This document shows positions 11,239-20,739 of a stretch of 64,000 bases of DNA, piece after piece (the stretch's first letter is position 1; the number at the start of each line of letters is the position of its first letter). The translations under genes were made by a program, and so were the position numbers. The notes beneath the pieces are model-generated. The model was not told the DNA's origin and did not search any database. It worked only from the letters and a program-made list of their open reading frames with translations. Origin of the DNA: Ascidia mentula (Eukaryota > Chordata > Ascidiacea > Phlebobranchia > Ascidiidae); contig OX387200.1 of the NCBI GenBank assembly GCA_947561715.1, positions 6,512,501 to 6,576,500 of the forward strand, read 5' to 3'.

Positions 11239-12784
11239 ATGAAGATTATTGTTGCTGGATTGTCTAAAACAGGCACCAAGTCTATGGACGCAGCTTTAAC
11301 AAAACTTGGATATAATGTGTACGACTTTTTGGAACACGCTTACTGCCATAACAAGGAATGGAAGGAGATATTTGAAACAGGCGGAAACAATAAACTGTTT
11401 CAGAATATGTACAAGGACATAGATGCAGTCGTAGATATTCCGGCGAACTACTTCTGGGAACTAATCCACGAAGCATTTCTCGATGCCAAAGTACGAAAAA
11501 ATAATTTTAGTAACATATTACAATAAGTATACCCAACTGATATTGCAGGCACCATGCGGTAGTAGTCACGTCTCCAGGCCGATTTGAAATTGTCTCTGTG
11601 CTTCAAAGCGGAGGTTTCCATTTTATGTTGATAAAATGTGTAGTCGATTGAAACGGAATAATAATATCAACGCATTTCACGAAACGCAGAAATATTTCAT
11701 GCAATCGCATGATTGACAGTATCGCCCCACTGCGCAGGCGATCACAGCTTTCGTATCGAGATCATAAGGTTCACAAGCTTGACAGTCCAGGTATTGTAGT
11801 CTAGCTGAATCAGCGACTTTTTCCTGACAAGTCGAAGCGAGCTTTGAAATGTCATGCTCCCGGTGAGGTTTGAACTCTCGACCCTGGGCTAACAAAGCCC
11901 AGGTGGCTGATCCAGCTAGACTGTAATGCCTGAACTGCAAAGCCTCAAAACTTATTAACAAAATATAATTTTGCAGCATTTAACTCAGGCAATATGATAT
12001 TTGTATTTGTTCAGATCATTTTGATGACACGAGATGAAGATGCGTGGTACAGAAGCGCCTTACAACAAATACGCGAAACCAACGAATGGTCTCTTTTCCG
12101 ATTGGCGACCATCATCACACCAACAGGAAGATCATATTACAGCCACATGTCAAAAGCCCGTAAAATATATGGTTTATGCTTCAGTATTTAGCTTTGGAAG
12201 CTGGGCTTTTCAATAACTACAACTTCAGCCTTGGGAGACCTCAAGACTATTGAAAGAATAACGCGACTCAAGTTTCGACAACACAACTGTTACGTTCAAC
12301 AAGTAAGTGTTACAATAAATATTCACCACGAATAAAGTGTTAAAAGTATCTCGCTATACAGCAATTAATAACAAACATTTACCTTCAATCTATAAAAGAC
12401 GTTTAAAATGAAACGCAAGAATGTATTTGCTTTCCATGTTTTCCATGGTATGGTATGGTCGTGGTGATTTGTGCGCACAATCCCAATGAGTTTTGTTGAC
12501 ATCTTAATGGTTTAATTGAGTCCCCGGTAACTTGTATGTCGCAGAGAGCCCCAAAAGACAAGCTTCTGGTTATGGACATTAAGGACAGTTGGGAGCCGCT
12601 TTGCAAGTTCCTGGGTGATAAAATACCCGACATTCCATTTCCACACAAGAATATTGGGGGAAAAGCATTCGAGGAGGCAGCAGAAAACCCAGTAATGCTT
12701 CAAATAATCCGAGAGCTTTATATGGTCTTTGCTTTGGCAACTGTTTTTTTGGCGCTTGGCATATTTTGGTTACTGTTGTGGTAG
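11239..12784 (+). pseudogene. Sulfotransferase-like copy with a damaged exon 3 acceptor
   Basis: Exons 1 (11239-11490, SKTGTKSMDAAL), 2 (12015-12159, MTRDEDAWYRSALQQIRET) and 4 (12545-12784) are intact. The start of exon 3 is not. The roughly 60-nt intron between exons 2 and 3 of the other copies has lost about 35 nt including its TTGTAG acceptor, and the only nearby AG sites (for example TTTAG before CTTTGG) join in the wrong frame to a stop. The rest of exon 3 is still recognisable up to 12302, reading GDLKTIERITRLKFRQHN. The likely outcome is a truncated product ending after exon 2 or a dead gene. An unusual acceptor that keeps frame is not excluded, but I could not find one. Confidence 0.65.
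11788..11932 (-). repeat. tRNA-like cassette, centre inverted relative to 8253 and 17515
   Basis: The 27-nt ends (11788-11814 and 11906-11932) are inverted repeats with 23 of 27 positions matching. Read on the minus strand, the centre has a well-formed 5-bp anticodon-like stem (TGGGC/GCCCA) around TTTGTTA, and a B box (GAGTTCAAACCTC). It sits in intron 1 at the same place as its relatives in the 7742 and 17002 genes, with the same outer flanks, but the roughly 90 nt between the inverted ends are flipped. Confidence 0.65.
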
Positions 12785-13977
12785 ATTTTAAAATGACAAA
12801 GACTGTGCTAAGTTTGATGGAGAAAATCATGTTTTTCTGTGACCGAAGAAGTAACATATTAATACAAGTTGTTGTAACTAATAAAACTTTGAAATTAATA
12901 GTCGGTCGTAATTTCATTACAAAAAGGTCGTATTTCAAAAAGTGCAATTTCTAATAGATCGTAATTTCGATATAAGTTGCAATCTGTACCTGGTACGCTC
13001 GCTCACACCATCGGAAATGTCAGAAGCAATAAACAACATGAAAAGTATTTTGTCTGAAATTTCTATTTCAATGTAGCCTAGTGTTAAGACTGAGCTTGTA
13101 TGAAAGAAAGTTAAACAAGGTTTGCAGCAATTCACCGCCATGTCTGAGTCTGCAAATAAATGTGAATTGCGTTTGTCAATACACGTTAATCGCAACAAGC
13201 AAGTTCTAATCCATGTCGAAAGCGATACAGACAAATGTTTGTCTCATATACACCAGCTGTTGCGCAAAGATGAAAATCGTCGTAACCTTGATGCCAACAA
13301 CCGTCACAACAATGAATTCGGCAAGTGTTTCTTAATATATTTTGAGGTTACGACAATTTAGCACATGTGTTTTGGAATATATTTTGAAATCGCGCCGTTC
13401 ATTCGCAATAAATTTGTTGCTCGATGTTACACTCGAAAAAACATTCAATGATAACCACGTCCTAAATGATGTTCATGGTGTACACAGTTATCAGCGCATA
13501 GGCTACAATGTGTTGTGTTTCTTTGTATTCGTTCGAATCATTGCAAAACCATAGATTGAAAAACAAGGCAAACACACACGCAATTATAGGGATGTAAATT
13601 GCATTTAAAATACCACGCACAAAACAAGAATCACGCAGAATGGACTGCGGCACATTCCACGAATCACGCGGCTGTGGCATGCAAGTGCACTATAGCTGCC
13701 GTGTATATGCAGTCAGGCGTGACCACAACACCTCCCAACCGAAGATAGAAAACCCTCTCATCAGGTTAGTAATGAAACCGCTCTGGAGGTTAGATTACCG
13801 AACGCAGGAGTGCTGAAATTGTTTGATTCAGTGTGACGTCGCCAGATTGGAACTCGGGGAAACGCTTTCACATGGAACATTCGACTGCCAAAACATTTAA
13901 CAATAGTGGCAGGAACTCAGCGACTATCCTTGCTGTATCTTCGGATTTTCGTTTCGGCGTTACTTGACTACGTTGCA
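12785..13977. other. Intergenic; duplicated flank, then unique sequence
   Basis: The first part repeats 9328-9840. The part from about 13400 to the retrotransposon fragment has no recognisable exon; no LTR is apparent next to the fragment. Confidence 0.5.
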
Positions 13978-15640
13978 TTACGTGTGGTGATGAAGATAAC
14001 AGAGTATCAATTTTTGCTCAGATTTGTCTGACGTTGAGGAGTTCACTTGGTGAGAATCCACTAGCGTTTGGAGTACGTCTGTACTGCAGTAGAAACTCCT
14101 GCAATGCCTCTTTAGAGGTTTGGAATTCTTATTCATTGCCTTCTTAAACGTTGGAACCAATCTTTCCGCAGCGCCATTTGTTGCAGGAAAATATGGTGCT
14201 CCAGTCAAATGTAAAATGCCCCTTTGCTTACAAACTTCTTGAAAGTCAGCAGACATAAATGCTTGTGCATTATCCGACACAATAGTGTGTGGGTAGCCGA
14301 AATGAGCAAAATCTCTTTCTAGCGATTCCATAGTTGTTCTTAATGACATAAATTGCGTTTGATATACGCAAGGGTACTTTGAGTATGCATCGATCATCAG
14401 AAGCCAGTTACTTCCCAGAAAGTTAACTGCGTGATCGATATGTAATCGCCTCCATGGCTTTTCTGGCATCATATATGGATGAACTGCTGCCTTTGACGGA
14501 GCGTTTTGGTGTTAGGCAAAAGTTTTGCACTTATGACAAAGAACTGTAATGTCATCATCGATATTCGGCCAATAAATTGCAGTCCTCGCCAGCTGCTTCA
14601 TTCGCTGAATCCCAAAATTTCAAATATAAAAGATCTGCAGAACAGTAGAACGAAGTGATTCCGGTATGACTAACCGTGGCCCACATAAAAGACATCCATA
14701 ACTTGTACTCAACAATCCGCTACTTTGCGAAAATTGGCAACTGGGCCACTGTTTGCCAAAGAAGATGGCCAACCCTCTCTTGTAAATCACATGACCTTGG
14801 ATAAGACCGTATCTTTGCCAATTTCCTTTCGAAGTGATGCTGAATCGATGGGTTGCACTTGTAAAGTCAGACTGGTGATTGCACTAACTGTGTCGGAGTC
14901 CCGTGTACTATTCTCTTTGTCAAAGTCTTCATCTTCCCCAACCGGTAAATTACTAAGTGCGTCGGTATTCTGATGCTCCGATGTCTTCCTGTATTCAATC
15001 TCTTATTGAAAATGACGAAAAGTGCCCACAAAATGATTTTGACACGTTTGCAGTTGACCTCTTGCTTCCAGGATAGCGGTGAAACAGAACTGCTCCAATT
15101 CCAACGTTTGCTGCATCGCAGGAAATTGCAATAGGCGATGAAGGGTCGAAATGAGCCAGAACTGTGTCCGCTGACAACCATTCCTTTAATTTGCAATTTG
15201 CAAAATGCAGCATCCTTGTTCCTGGCCCAATTTATCGCAACATTTGACCTGGTAAGTCAGTACAAAGGTTCCGCATCAATTGCGAATTGCGATGGCAGGA
15301 ACTTGCTGTAGAACTGCACTGAACCAAGAAATTAACGTAGACTTGGCACACCTTCCGGTGGTGACATGTTGACAACCGCATCCAATTTTGAAACTTTGCA
15401 AATTCCCTCTTTGGACAAAATGTGCCCCAAGTATTCCACTTGTGGTAATGCAAATTTGCATTTCTCTATACGACAGCGTTAACCCTTGTCTTTGAGCCTT
15501 TGAAGAAGTTGATCCGCTGACCAATAGATCATCCAGATAGACGGTTACATATTGCAAATCTTTTGTATAATGTCGTCCATTATCGTTTGAATGTAGCCTG
15601 GAGCGGAGGTTATGCCAAGTGGAAAAACGTTTTGCGACTT
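13978..15640 (-). mobile_element. Degenerate Ty3/gypsy retrotransposon fragment (RT, RNase H, integrase)
   Basis: On the minus strand the order is reverse transcriptase, RNase H, integrase, which is the Ty3/gypsy order. At about 15640-15500 there is the end of the RT palm with the catalytic YLDD box, broken by a frameshift just before it. At about 15215-15000 an RNase H-like stretch has ISCDAANVGIGAVLFH. At 14472-14100 an integrase core keeps the three acidic residues in HIDHA, VSDNAQAF and NGAAER. Several frames and stops separate the parts, gag and protease are missing, and no LTRs were recognised, so it is a dead fragment. The left end of the RT piece is fused to cluster flank sequence (about 15640-15740 matches 965-1080). 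Confidence 0.8.
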
Positions 15641-16339
15641 ACCTTGTATTTTGCTTACTATTGCATAAATACGTTGTGGAAAAAGTTTCGTCGAAAAATG
15701 TAAAAATATGTTGGATATTCAGGATAATTTGTTCTGAAAGCAAAGCTTTTCAAAGTTTAATAATGATAGTTTATTTTATTAAAGTTTTCTGCAAATAAAA
15801 CAAACTAGGTGTATATATATATATACATATTATTCTGAAAATTAAGGCCAAAGCTAATATGCTATTGATCATATGAAGTAAACGTTTCGAACTCTTACTG
15901 GGTTCATCATCAGTACGACATTGTAGTAGGAAAAAGTGGCTGATCCAGCTAAGTTACAATGCCTGGGCTGCCAAGCCTACAAACCTAACAATAAAACATA
16001 CCTTACATCACAATACGTAAACGCTCAATGCGGCGACGAGATCTATGCTTCAATCGCGTTTCGCGTGCTCTTCACCCTCTGTCGTAGTCTTAATCTCTTG
16101 TTTGGTGTTGTTTACGGCCATCGATACATGTACGATTATAGAATTAATAAAATAGTAACATGGACAGGATTATTAAAAACGTCAATTTTATTATTTTACC
16201 AAAAGCCGATTTTCGAATATGACAGGAAGAAGCGAAGCGATTAACCCAGAGTACCATATACACATGTACGCGACGTAATTACAATTTGGGGCTAATGATA
16301 ACGAAGAATAACAATGAATAATAAATTGTGTATAAGCTG
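15641..16339. other. Mosaic of cluster flank, hammerhead-like repeat and cassette remnant
   Basis: 15641-15740 matches the flank of copy A (965-1080). There is a short (TA)n stretch near 15812. 15884-15913 carries a hammerhead-like core on the minus strand. 15936-15965 is the right end of the tRNA-like cassette (CTGATCCAGCTAAG, ATGCCTG). No exon is recognised. Confidence 0.5.
15884..15913 (-). ncRNA. Hammerhead-ribozyme-like core
   Basis: On the minus strand CTGATGA is followed by an 18-nt stretch that can form a 4-bp stem (GAAC/GUUC) and then GAAAC, which is the conserved hammerhead arrangement CUGANGA, stem II, GAAA. Stems I and III are not obvious, so this is probably a decayed copy. Confidence 0.45.
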
Positions 16340-16387
16340 CATACAGATGGTCACTGTTTCGAAATAAAAGGTCTCATCAGTGCAGCT
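16335..16387 (-). ncRNA. Type I hammerhead ribozyme, left arm
   Basis: Read on the minus strand: stem I strand AGCTGCA, CTGATGA, stem II, GAA, stem III ACAG/CTGT around a 7-nt loop (TGACCAT), then A as the cleavage nucleotide and TGCAGCT, which pairs perfectly with AGCTGCA over 7 bp. Only stem II is weak here (2 bp). Hammerhead rules (CUGANGA, GAAA, and a UH just before the cleavage site) are met. Predicted cleavage is after GUA. Confidence 0.7.
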
Positions 16388-16805
16388 GGTGTGACTATAA
16401 GACGACTTTGCTGACCAAACGGCCAAGCAAAGACTTACACATTGCGTATCATATGATTGTTGTGACACGGGGCCTGACGGCACTATTGGTTGAGCTTTGC
16501 TTGGCCATAGTGTTTCCACCTTATTTTCTCCGTTTTTTAGTTTGGTGCCCAAAGGATGACGGTGATTGTATAGTCACCACAAAGTGGACGTCTTTGCTTG
16601 GCCGTTTGGTCGGCAAAGTCGTCTTATAGTCACACCAGCTGCACTGATGAGACCTTTTAGGTCGAAACAGTGGCCATCTGTATGTCTCCACATTGCTTAT
16701 CATATGACTGTTGTGACACAGGGCCTGACGGCACTATTGGTTGAGCTTTGCTTGGCCATAGTGTTTCCACCTTGTTTTCTCCGCTCCACATTGCTTATCA
16801 TATGA
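16340..16805. repeat. Composite fold-back element with two hammerhead motifs
   Basis: The layout is exact: a 95-nt arm (16340-16434), a 95-nt direct repeat (16438-16532), a spacer, an inverted copy of the arm (16590-16684, four mismatches), a second direct repeat (16689-16783) and a short third start (16786-16805, CCACATTGCTTATCATATGA). Each arm carries one hammerhead core. No protein is encoded. It lies between the retrotransposon fragment and the next sulfotransferase gene. Confidence 0.8.
16637..16687 (+). ncRNA. Type I hammerhead ribozyme, right arm
   Basis: Same motif on the plus strand. CTGATGA (16644-16650) is followed by a perfect 5-bp stem II (GACCT/AGGTC), GAAAC at 16664-16668, and stem III ACAG/CTGT around TGGCCAT, then A. 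Stem I is shortened to about 3 bp (GCA/TGT). Together with the left arm it shows all three stems, so the ancestor was a complete ribozyme. Activity of each present copy is unknown. Confidence 0.65.
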
Positions 16806-17001
16806 ATAATAAAGTTTGATGCAAAACTAATTGTCTGATTTCGCCTTCCAGGGCATTATAGAAGCGCATCGTGTTAGCCATTTCCATTCTCACTAATTTG
16901 TGAACTTATTTGACTCGCGAGCAACTAGACAATTATTAACCCAGACAGCGTTTGTTCTGACCCAATTTCTGCAAGTTAACGCTGGAGAAAGGGCAGGCAA
17001 T

Positions 17002-18517
17002 ATGAAGATTATTGTTGCTGGATTGTCGAAAACAGGCACCAAGTCTATGAACGCAGCTTTAACAAAACTTGGATATAATGTGTACGACTTTTTGGAACAC
17101 GCTTACTGCCATAACAAGGAATGGAAGGAGATATTTGAAACAGGCGGAAACAATAAACTGTTTCAGAATATGTACAAGGACATAGATGTAGTCGTAGATA
17201 CCCCGGCGAACTTCTTCTGGGAACTAATCTACGAAGCATTTCCCGATGCCAAAGTACGAAAAAGTTAAAATTAGTAACAAATTACAATAAGTATACCCAA
17301 CTGATATTGCATGCACCATGCGGTAGAAAAGTCACGTAGGCATGTGTTCAGTCCGATGTGAAATTGTCTCTGTGCTTCAAAGCTAAGGTTTCCGTTATAA
17401 GTTGGTAAGATATGTTTGATTGAACTGGAATTATAATATTAACGCATTTCACGAAACGCAGTATTGGCGATCACAGCTATGGTATCTGTTCCTTAGGTTG
17501 TAGGCTTTACAGCGCAGGCATTGCAGTCTAGCTGGATCAGTCATCCTGGCCTGATTAGCCCAGGATCGTGAGTCCAAACCTCACCGGGACCTTGATATTT
17601 CAAACCTCGCTCCGGCTTGTCTGGAAAAATTGTCTGATCCAGCCGGGCTGCGAAGCCTGAAAACCTATTTCACGAAATATAATTATGCAGTGTTAAACCG
17701 AGACAATATGATATTCATATATGTTCAGATCATTTTGATGACACGAGATGAAGATGCGTGGCACAGCAGCGTTTTGCACCAAATACGCGAAATGAACGAA
17801 TGGTCTCTTTTCCGATTGGCGAGCATGATCACCCCAACAGGAAGATCATATTACAGTCACATGTCGAACGCCCGTAAAACATATAACTTATGTTTTAGTA
17901 TTTTGCTTTAAAAACTAACTGGTACTTATTGATTGTAGTTTTGGTGGGGTTTTCAATGCCTATAACTTCAGTCTTGAGAGACCTCAAATCCATTGAAAGA
18001 ATAATGCGACTCAAATTTCGACAACATAACTGTTACGTTCAACAAGTAAGTGTTACAATAAATATTCACCATGAATTTGCGGCATGCCCACAGCTGTATC
18101 TTGGCGCTAATAATTAAACACGAAAAAGTGCCTATAGCCCAAAAGTGGTTTAAAATGAAACGCAAGAATGTTTTTGCTTTCCATGTTATGGTCGTGGTGA
18201 TTTGTTCCCACAATCCCAATTAGTTTCGCTCACCTCGTAATCATTTTACTGAGTTCCCAGTCACTTGTATGTCGCAGAGAGCCCCAAAAGACAAACTTCT
18301 GGTGATGGACGTTAAGGACGGTTGGGAGCCGCTTTGCAAGTTCCTGGGTGCTAAAATACCCGACACTCCATTTCCGCACAAGAATATTGGGGGGAAAGCA
18401 TTCGAGGAAGCAGCAGAAAACCCAGCAATACTTCAAATAAGCCGAGAGCTTTATACGGTGTTTGCTTTGGCAACTGTTTTTTTATCCGCTGTCATGTTTT
18501 GGCTACTTCTGTGGTAG
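17002..18517 (+). CDS. Sulfotransferase-like protein, complete copy
   Basis: Four exons: 17002-17253, 17729-17873, 17939-18045 and 18278-18517, giving 247 aa without frame breaks. It has MKIIVAGLSKTGTKSMNAAL at the start, MTRDEDAWHSSVLHQIREM in exon 2 (Y-R of the relatives is H-S here, next to the conserved Ser of the 3'-phosphate site) and a C-terminal hydrophobic segment (FALATVFLSAVMFWLLLW). Exons 3-4 and the 3' flank are almost identical to copy A at 65-644, while exon 1 is closest to the 11239 copy, so the gene looks like a product of duplication or gene conversion within the cluster. Predicted membrane-anchored sulfotransferase of unknown substrate. Confidence 0.82.
17515..17659 (+). 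repeat. tRNA-like cassette with inverted ends, in intron 1
   Basis: It is a close relative of 8253-8398 at the same intron position and in the same orientation, with CAGGCATTGCAGTCTAGCTG at the left and CTGATCCAGCCGGGCTG near the right end, and the B-box-like GAGTCCAAACCTC inside. Confidence 0.6.
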
Positions 18518-19167
18518 GCTAGACTTTGAAATAGCATATAGGCGATGTTACGTTTAAATCAATTGAGCATGTGTTTTTGCCGCCGACTGCAAATAAAAAT
18601 CTAAAAATTGATAACTTATATGATGAAACTGTGACTTATTAATTTCGCCTTAACATTGTTTTATTTCGAAAGCGATAGAAAAGTCAAACATTATGTGGTA
18701 ATGGTTATTAATTTAGATCTCTGTAGTAATTTTAATTTATGTCGAAAACAATTCCTCCAACACTCACTTACATTGTCGCAATTGCCGGAAGCGTAAACCT
18801 CATGGAAGAGTTTCATATTTAATGTAGCCTAATGATGACCTGATCTTGTACTTTTGCTTACTATTGCAATAAAAAGATGTGGAAAAAGTTTCGTTGAACT
18901 TTTTCGAAGAATGTAATAATATGTTGAATATTCCGGATAATTTATTGTGCAAGCAGACTGAAATTTGATGGAATAACGTTTACTTTGCTTGTATCGTATA
19001 TTTGCTATTTAAAAATTACTCCGCAAAGTAGCCTACATACACGTTTCCTGGTTTAGAGAGTTTCTAAATACATTAATTCTCCAACCAAAGGACTTTTCAT
19101 GAAAATCTGTTTGTGTTTTTTGGCACCGATTGCTTGCTGCGAATGGCCACAAGAAAGTCCGGGCAGT

Positions 19168-19285
19168 ATTCGAACCTTTACAAAATTACAATATCAAATA
19201 GCCTGATGTCAACGCATTTATTTTCAAGAATACATGTTTCGCTAAATAAGCATCTTCAGTTCTAAAATGACAAGGATTCGAACCT
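19168..19285 (-). mobile_element. About 100-nt hammerhead-bearing insertion with target-site duplication
   Basis: ATTCGAACCT occurs at 19168-19177 and again at 19276-19285. In the duplicated flank it occurs once (about 1286-1295) with nothing inserted. The inserted 98 nt carry, on the minus strand, CTGAAGA, a short stem II and GAAAC. A related unit with its own different target duplication is at 28723-28823. Confidence 0.75.
19236..19259 (-). ncRNA. Hammerhead-ribozyme core inside the insertion
   Basis: The minus strand has CTGAAGA (19259-19253), a stem II of 3 bp (GCT/AGC) and GAAAC (19240-19236). The following sequence can form an imperfect stem III (AACATGTATT against AATAAATGCGTT) ending in GUU, an allowed cleavage triplet. 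Stem I is not clear. Confidence 0.55.
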
Positions 19286-19338
19286 GTACAACTTAAGTGC
19301 CACTTTTGTGAAAACGTCAGACTAAACACAATGATTTT

Positions 19339-19494
19339 AATTTAAAATAGACTGATCTTCTGGTATAAAATTAAACGTATAAACTACTGTCTTCTTCGGA
19401 TGTTTCGTCTGTCAAGCCGGGCAGTATGGCTAACGAAACATTGGAAGAATACAGTACGTTAATTGTATGCCACAAGATCAGTTTATTTTGAATT
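19339..19494. repeat. Second copy of the 156-nt fold-back repeat
   Basis: It is the counterpart of 1349-1504 in the duplicated flank, with the same length and arms and a few substitutions (for example CCACAAGATC for CCAGAAGATC). Confidence 0.65.
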
Positions 19495-19917
19495 GAAATA
19501 TAACTGGTAGCAATAGTAAAAGCTACAATACAATAATTTTATGTATTCTCTTTGTTTGTATATTTTTCGGGCTCCAGTTATCATAATATTCTTAGCATAA
19601 TACTCTTGAAAACAAGTGTTTGTAATTAATCATGTGTTGCCTTTTGTCAAGACTACAAAATATTGCTTCTACAACGTTAATTTGCCAAATTGTCGACGTT
19701 TAACATTGAGACACGAAAACAAAAATGATGGTTTTAGAAACACGTACCAAAGCGAGGATTCCTTTGCTAATTATAACGCAGTGTTTGAACTTAAAGCGCA
19801 CAGGATAAACTATATCTACCCAAGGAATAGAAAAATTATAGTACTGTTTTATGTTAAAATAATTTTTTTTGATGAATTCATCACAGGAAATTTTAATAGT
19901 AACACGAAAGGATTAAA

Positions 19918-20739
19918 ATGAATTCTGATGACAGAGAACCAATGCTGGCAAATCGCCCTGCCATTACCAATTCAATAAACAAAAGTTTTGCTCACAAGAA
20001 AGTTCTGGGCCTTTCCATAGCAGCATTAGTATTAGCTAAGCTATCGTTCATCACTGGAGTTGGCCTTCTTGTGCTTGCTATTATCAATCAGCATTATTCT
20101 TATGGTTGTGGTCCCATTAATCCAGCCTATATGGCCACTGGTGCATGGTGTGGCATTCTCTATGGAGCTTCTTCTATAGTTGGAATTAAAGCTGTTAAAC
20201 CCAGAAGCCCACCTTATATTGTGGCCCTTATGGTCTTGTCAACCCTCTCAGCCACATTTGCTTGCCTTCAATTAGTTGTGGGCATCTTGGGTGCCGTGCA
20301 TTGCTCCTACTCAGGAATATATCGTTATTATCTGCTGGGATGCAATGCCTTTTTGGCAGTCCTTGGTTTGGTTGAGATGATTTTGTTTGCATTTCTTGGT
20401 GCATTGTCATGTCGCAGTGCTTGCTGTGACCCATCACCTGACTATATGGCGGATGTTCTGGAAACTAAGCAACCCAAACCTGAGCCCAGTCCTTTAACTC
20501 AACCCACACCACTTGTACCTGGCAGTCAGATTGTGTATGCACCAAGTGGAGCTGGCGGTGACATGAAGCCATTCCTTATGGTCCCAATTAAACATCCTGA
20601 AATGGTTCCCAACATGCAGTCACAACTTCCAGTGCTTGGTCAAAATGTGATGATGCAAGCTCCGGTTGTTGTGAACAACCCTCCATCTGTTAGTGCCCCT
20701 CCAACTGAACAAGATGACCAGCCTCTGATCGAAGCCTAA
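19918..20739 (+). CDS. Four-transmembrane (tetraspan, MS4A/CD20-like) protein
   Basis: A single-exon ORF of 273 aa. Hydrophobic segments lie at about residues 29-56, 71-91, 100-126 and 137-165, with short loops; the first outer loop has YSYGCG and the third loop HCSYSGIYRYY. A Cys-rich stretch (CRSACC) follows the last segment, then a Pro-rich cytoplasmic tail of about 100 residues with PLTQPTPL repeats and DDQPLIEA at the end. The layout (short N-terminus, four segments, Pro-rich tail) fits the MS4A/CD20-like or a related tetraspan family of membrane scaffold or channel-associated proteins, but I see no diagnostic motif, so the family is tentative. The start is the first ATG after in-frame stops. 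A polyadenylation signal AATAAA is at 21134. Confidence 0.8.
   Translation: MNSDDREPMLANRPAITNSINKSFAHKKVLGLSIAALVLAKLSFITGVGLLVLAIINQHYSYGCGPINPAYMATGAWCGILYGASSIVGIKAVKPRSPPYIVALMVLSTLSATFACLQLVVGILGAVHCSYSGIYRYYLLGCNAFLAVLGLVEMILFAFLGALSCRSACCDPSPDYMADVLETKQPKPEPSPLTQPTPLVPGSQIVYAPSGAGGDMKPFLMVPIKHPEMVPNMQSQLPVLGQNVMMQAPVVVNNPPSVSAPPTEQDDQPLIEA

Larger units (their letters stand above)
18518..19917. other. Duplicated flank with a small insertion, then upstream of the tetraspan gene
   Basis: 18518 to about 19740 is a second copy of 645-1760. It differs mainly by the insertion at 19178-19285 and a stretch near 19550-19630. From 19740 the sequence is unique and leads into the next gene. An AG acceptor-like site (TTCATCACAG, ending 19887) lies about 30 nt before the start codon and could mark a spliced or trans-spliced leader. 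Confidence 0.5.

Noticed and set aside
14392-14398. TCATCAG (CTGATGA on the minus strand)
   Set aside because: No GAAA at the right distance; it is simply integrase-coding sequence.
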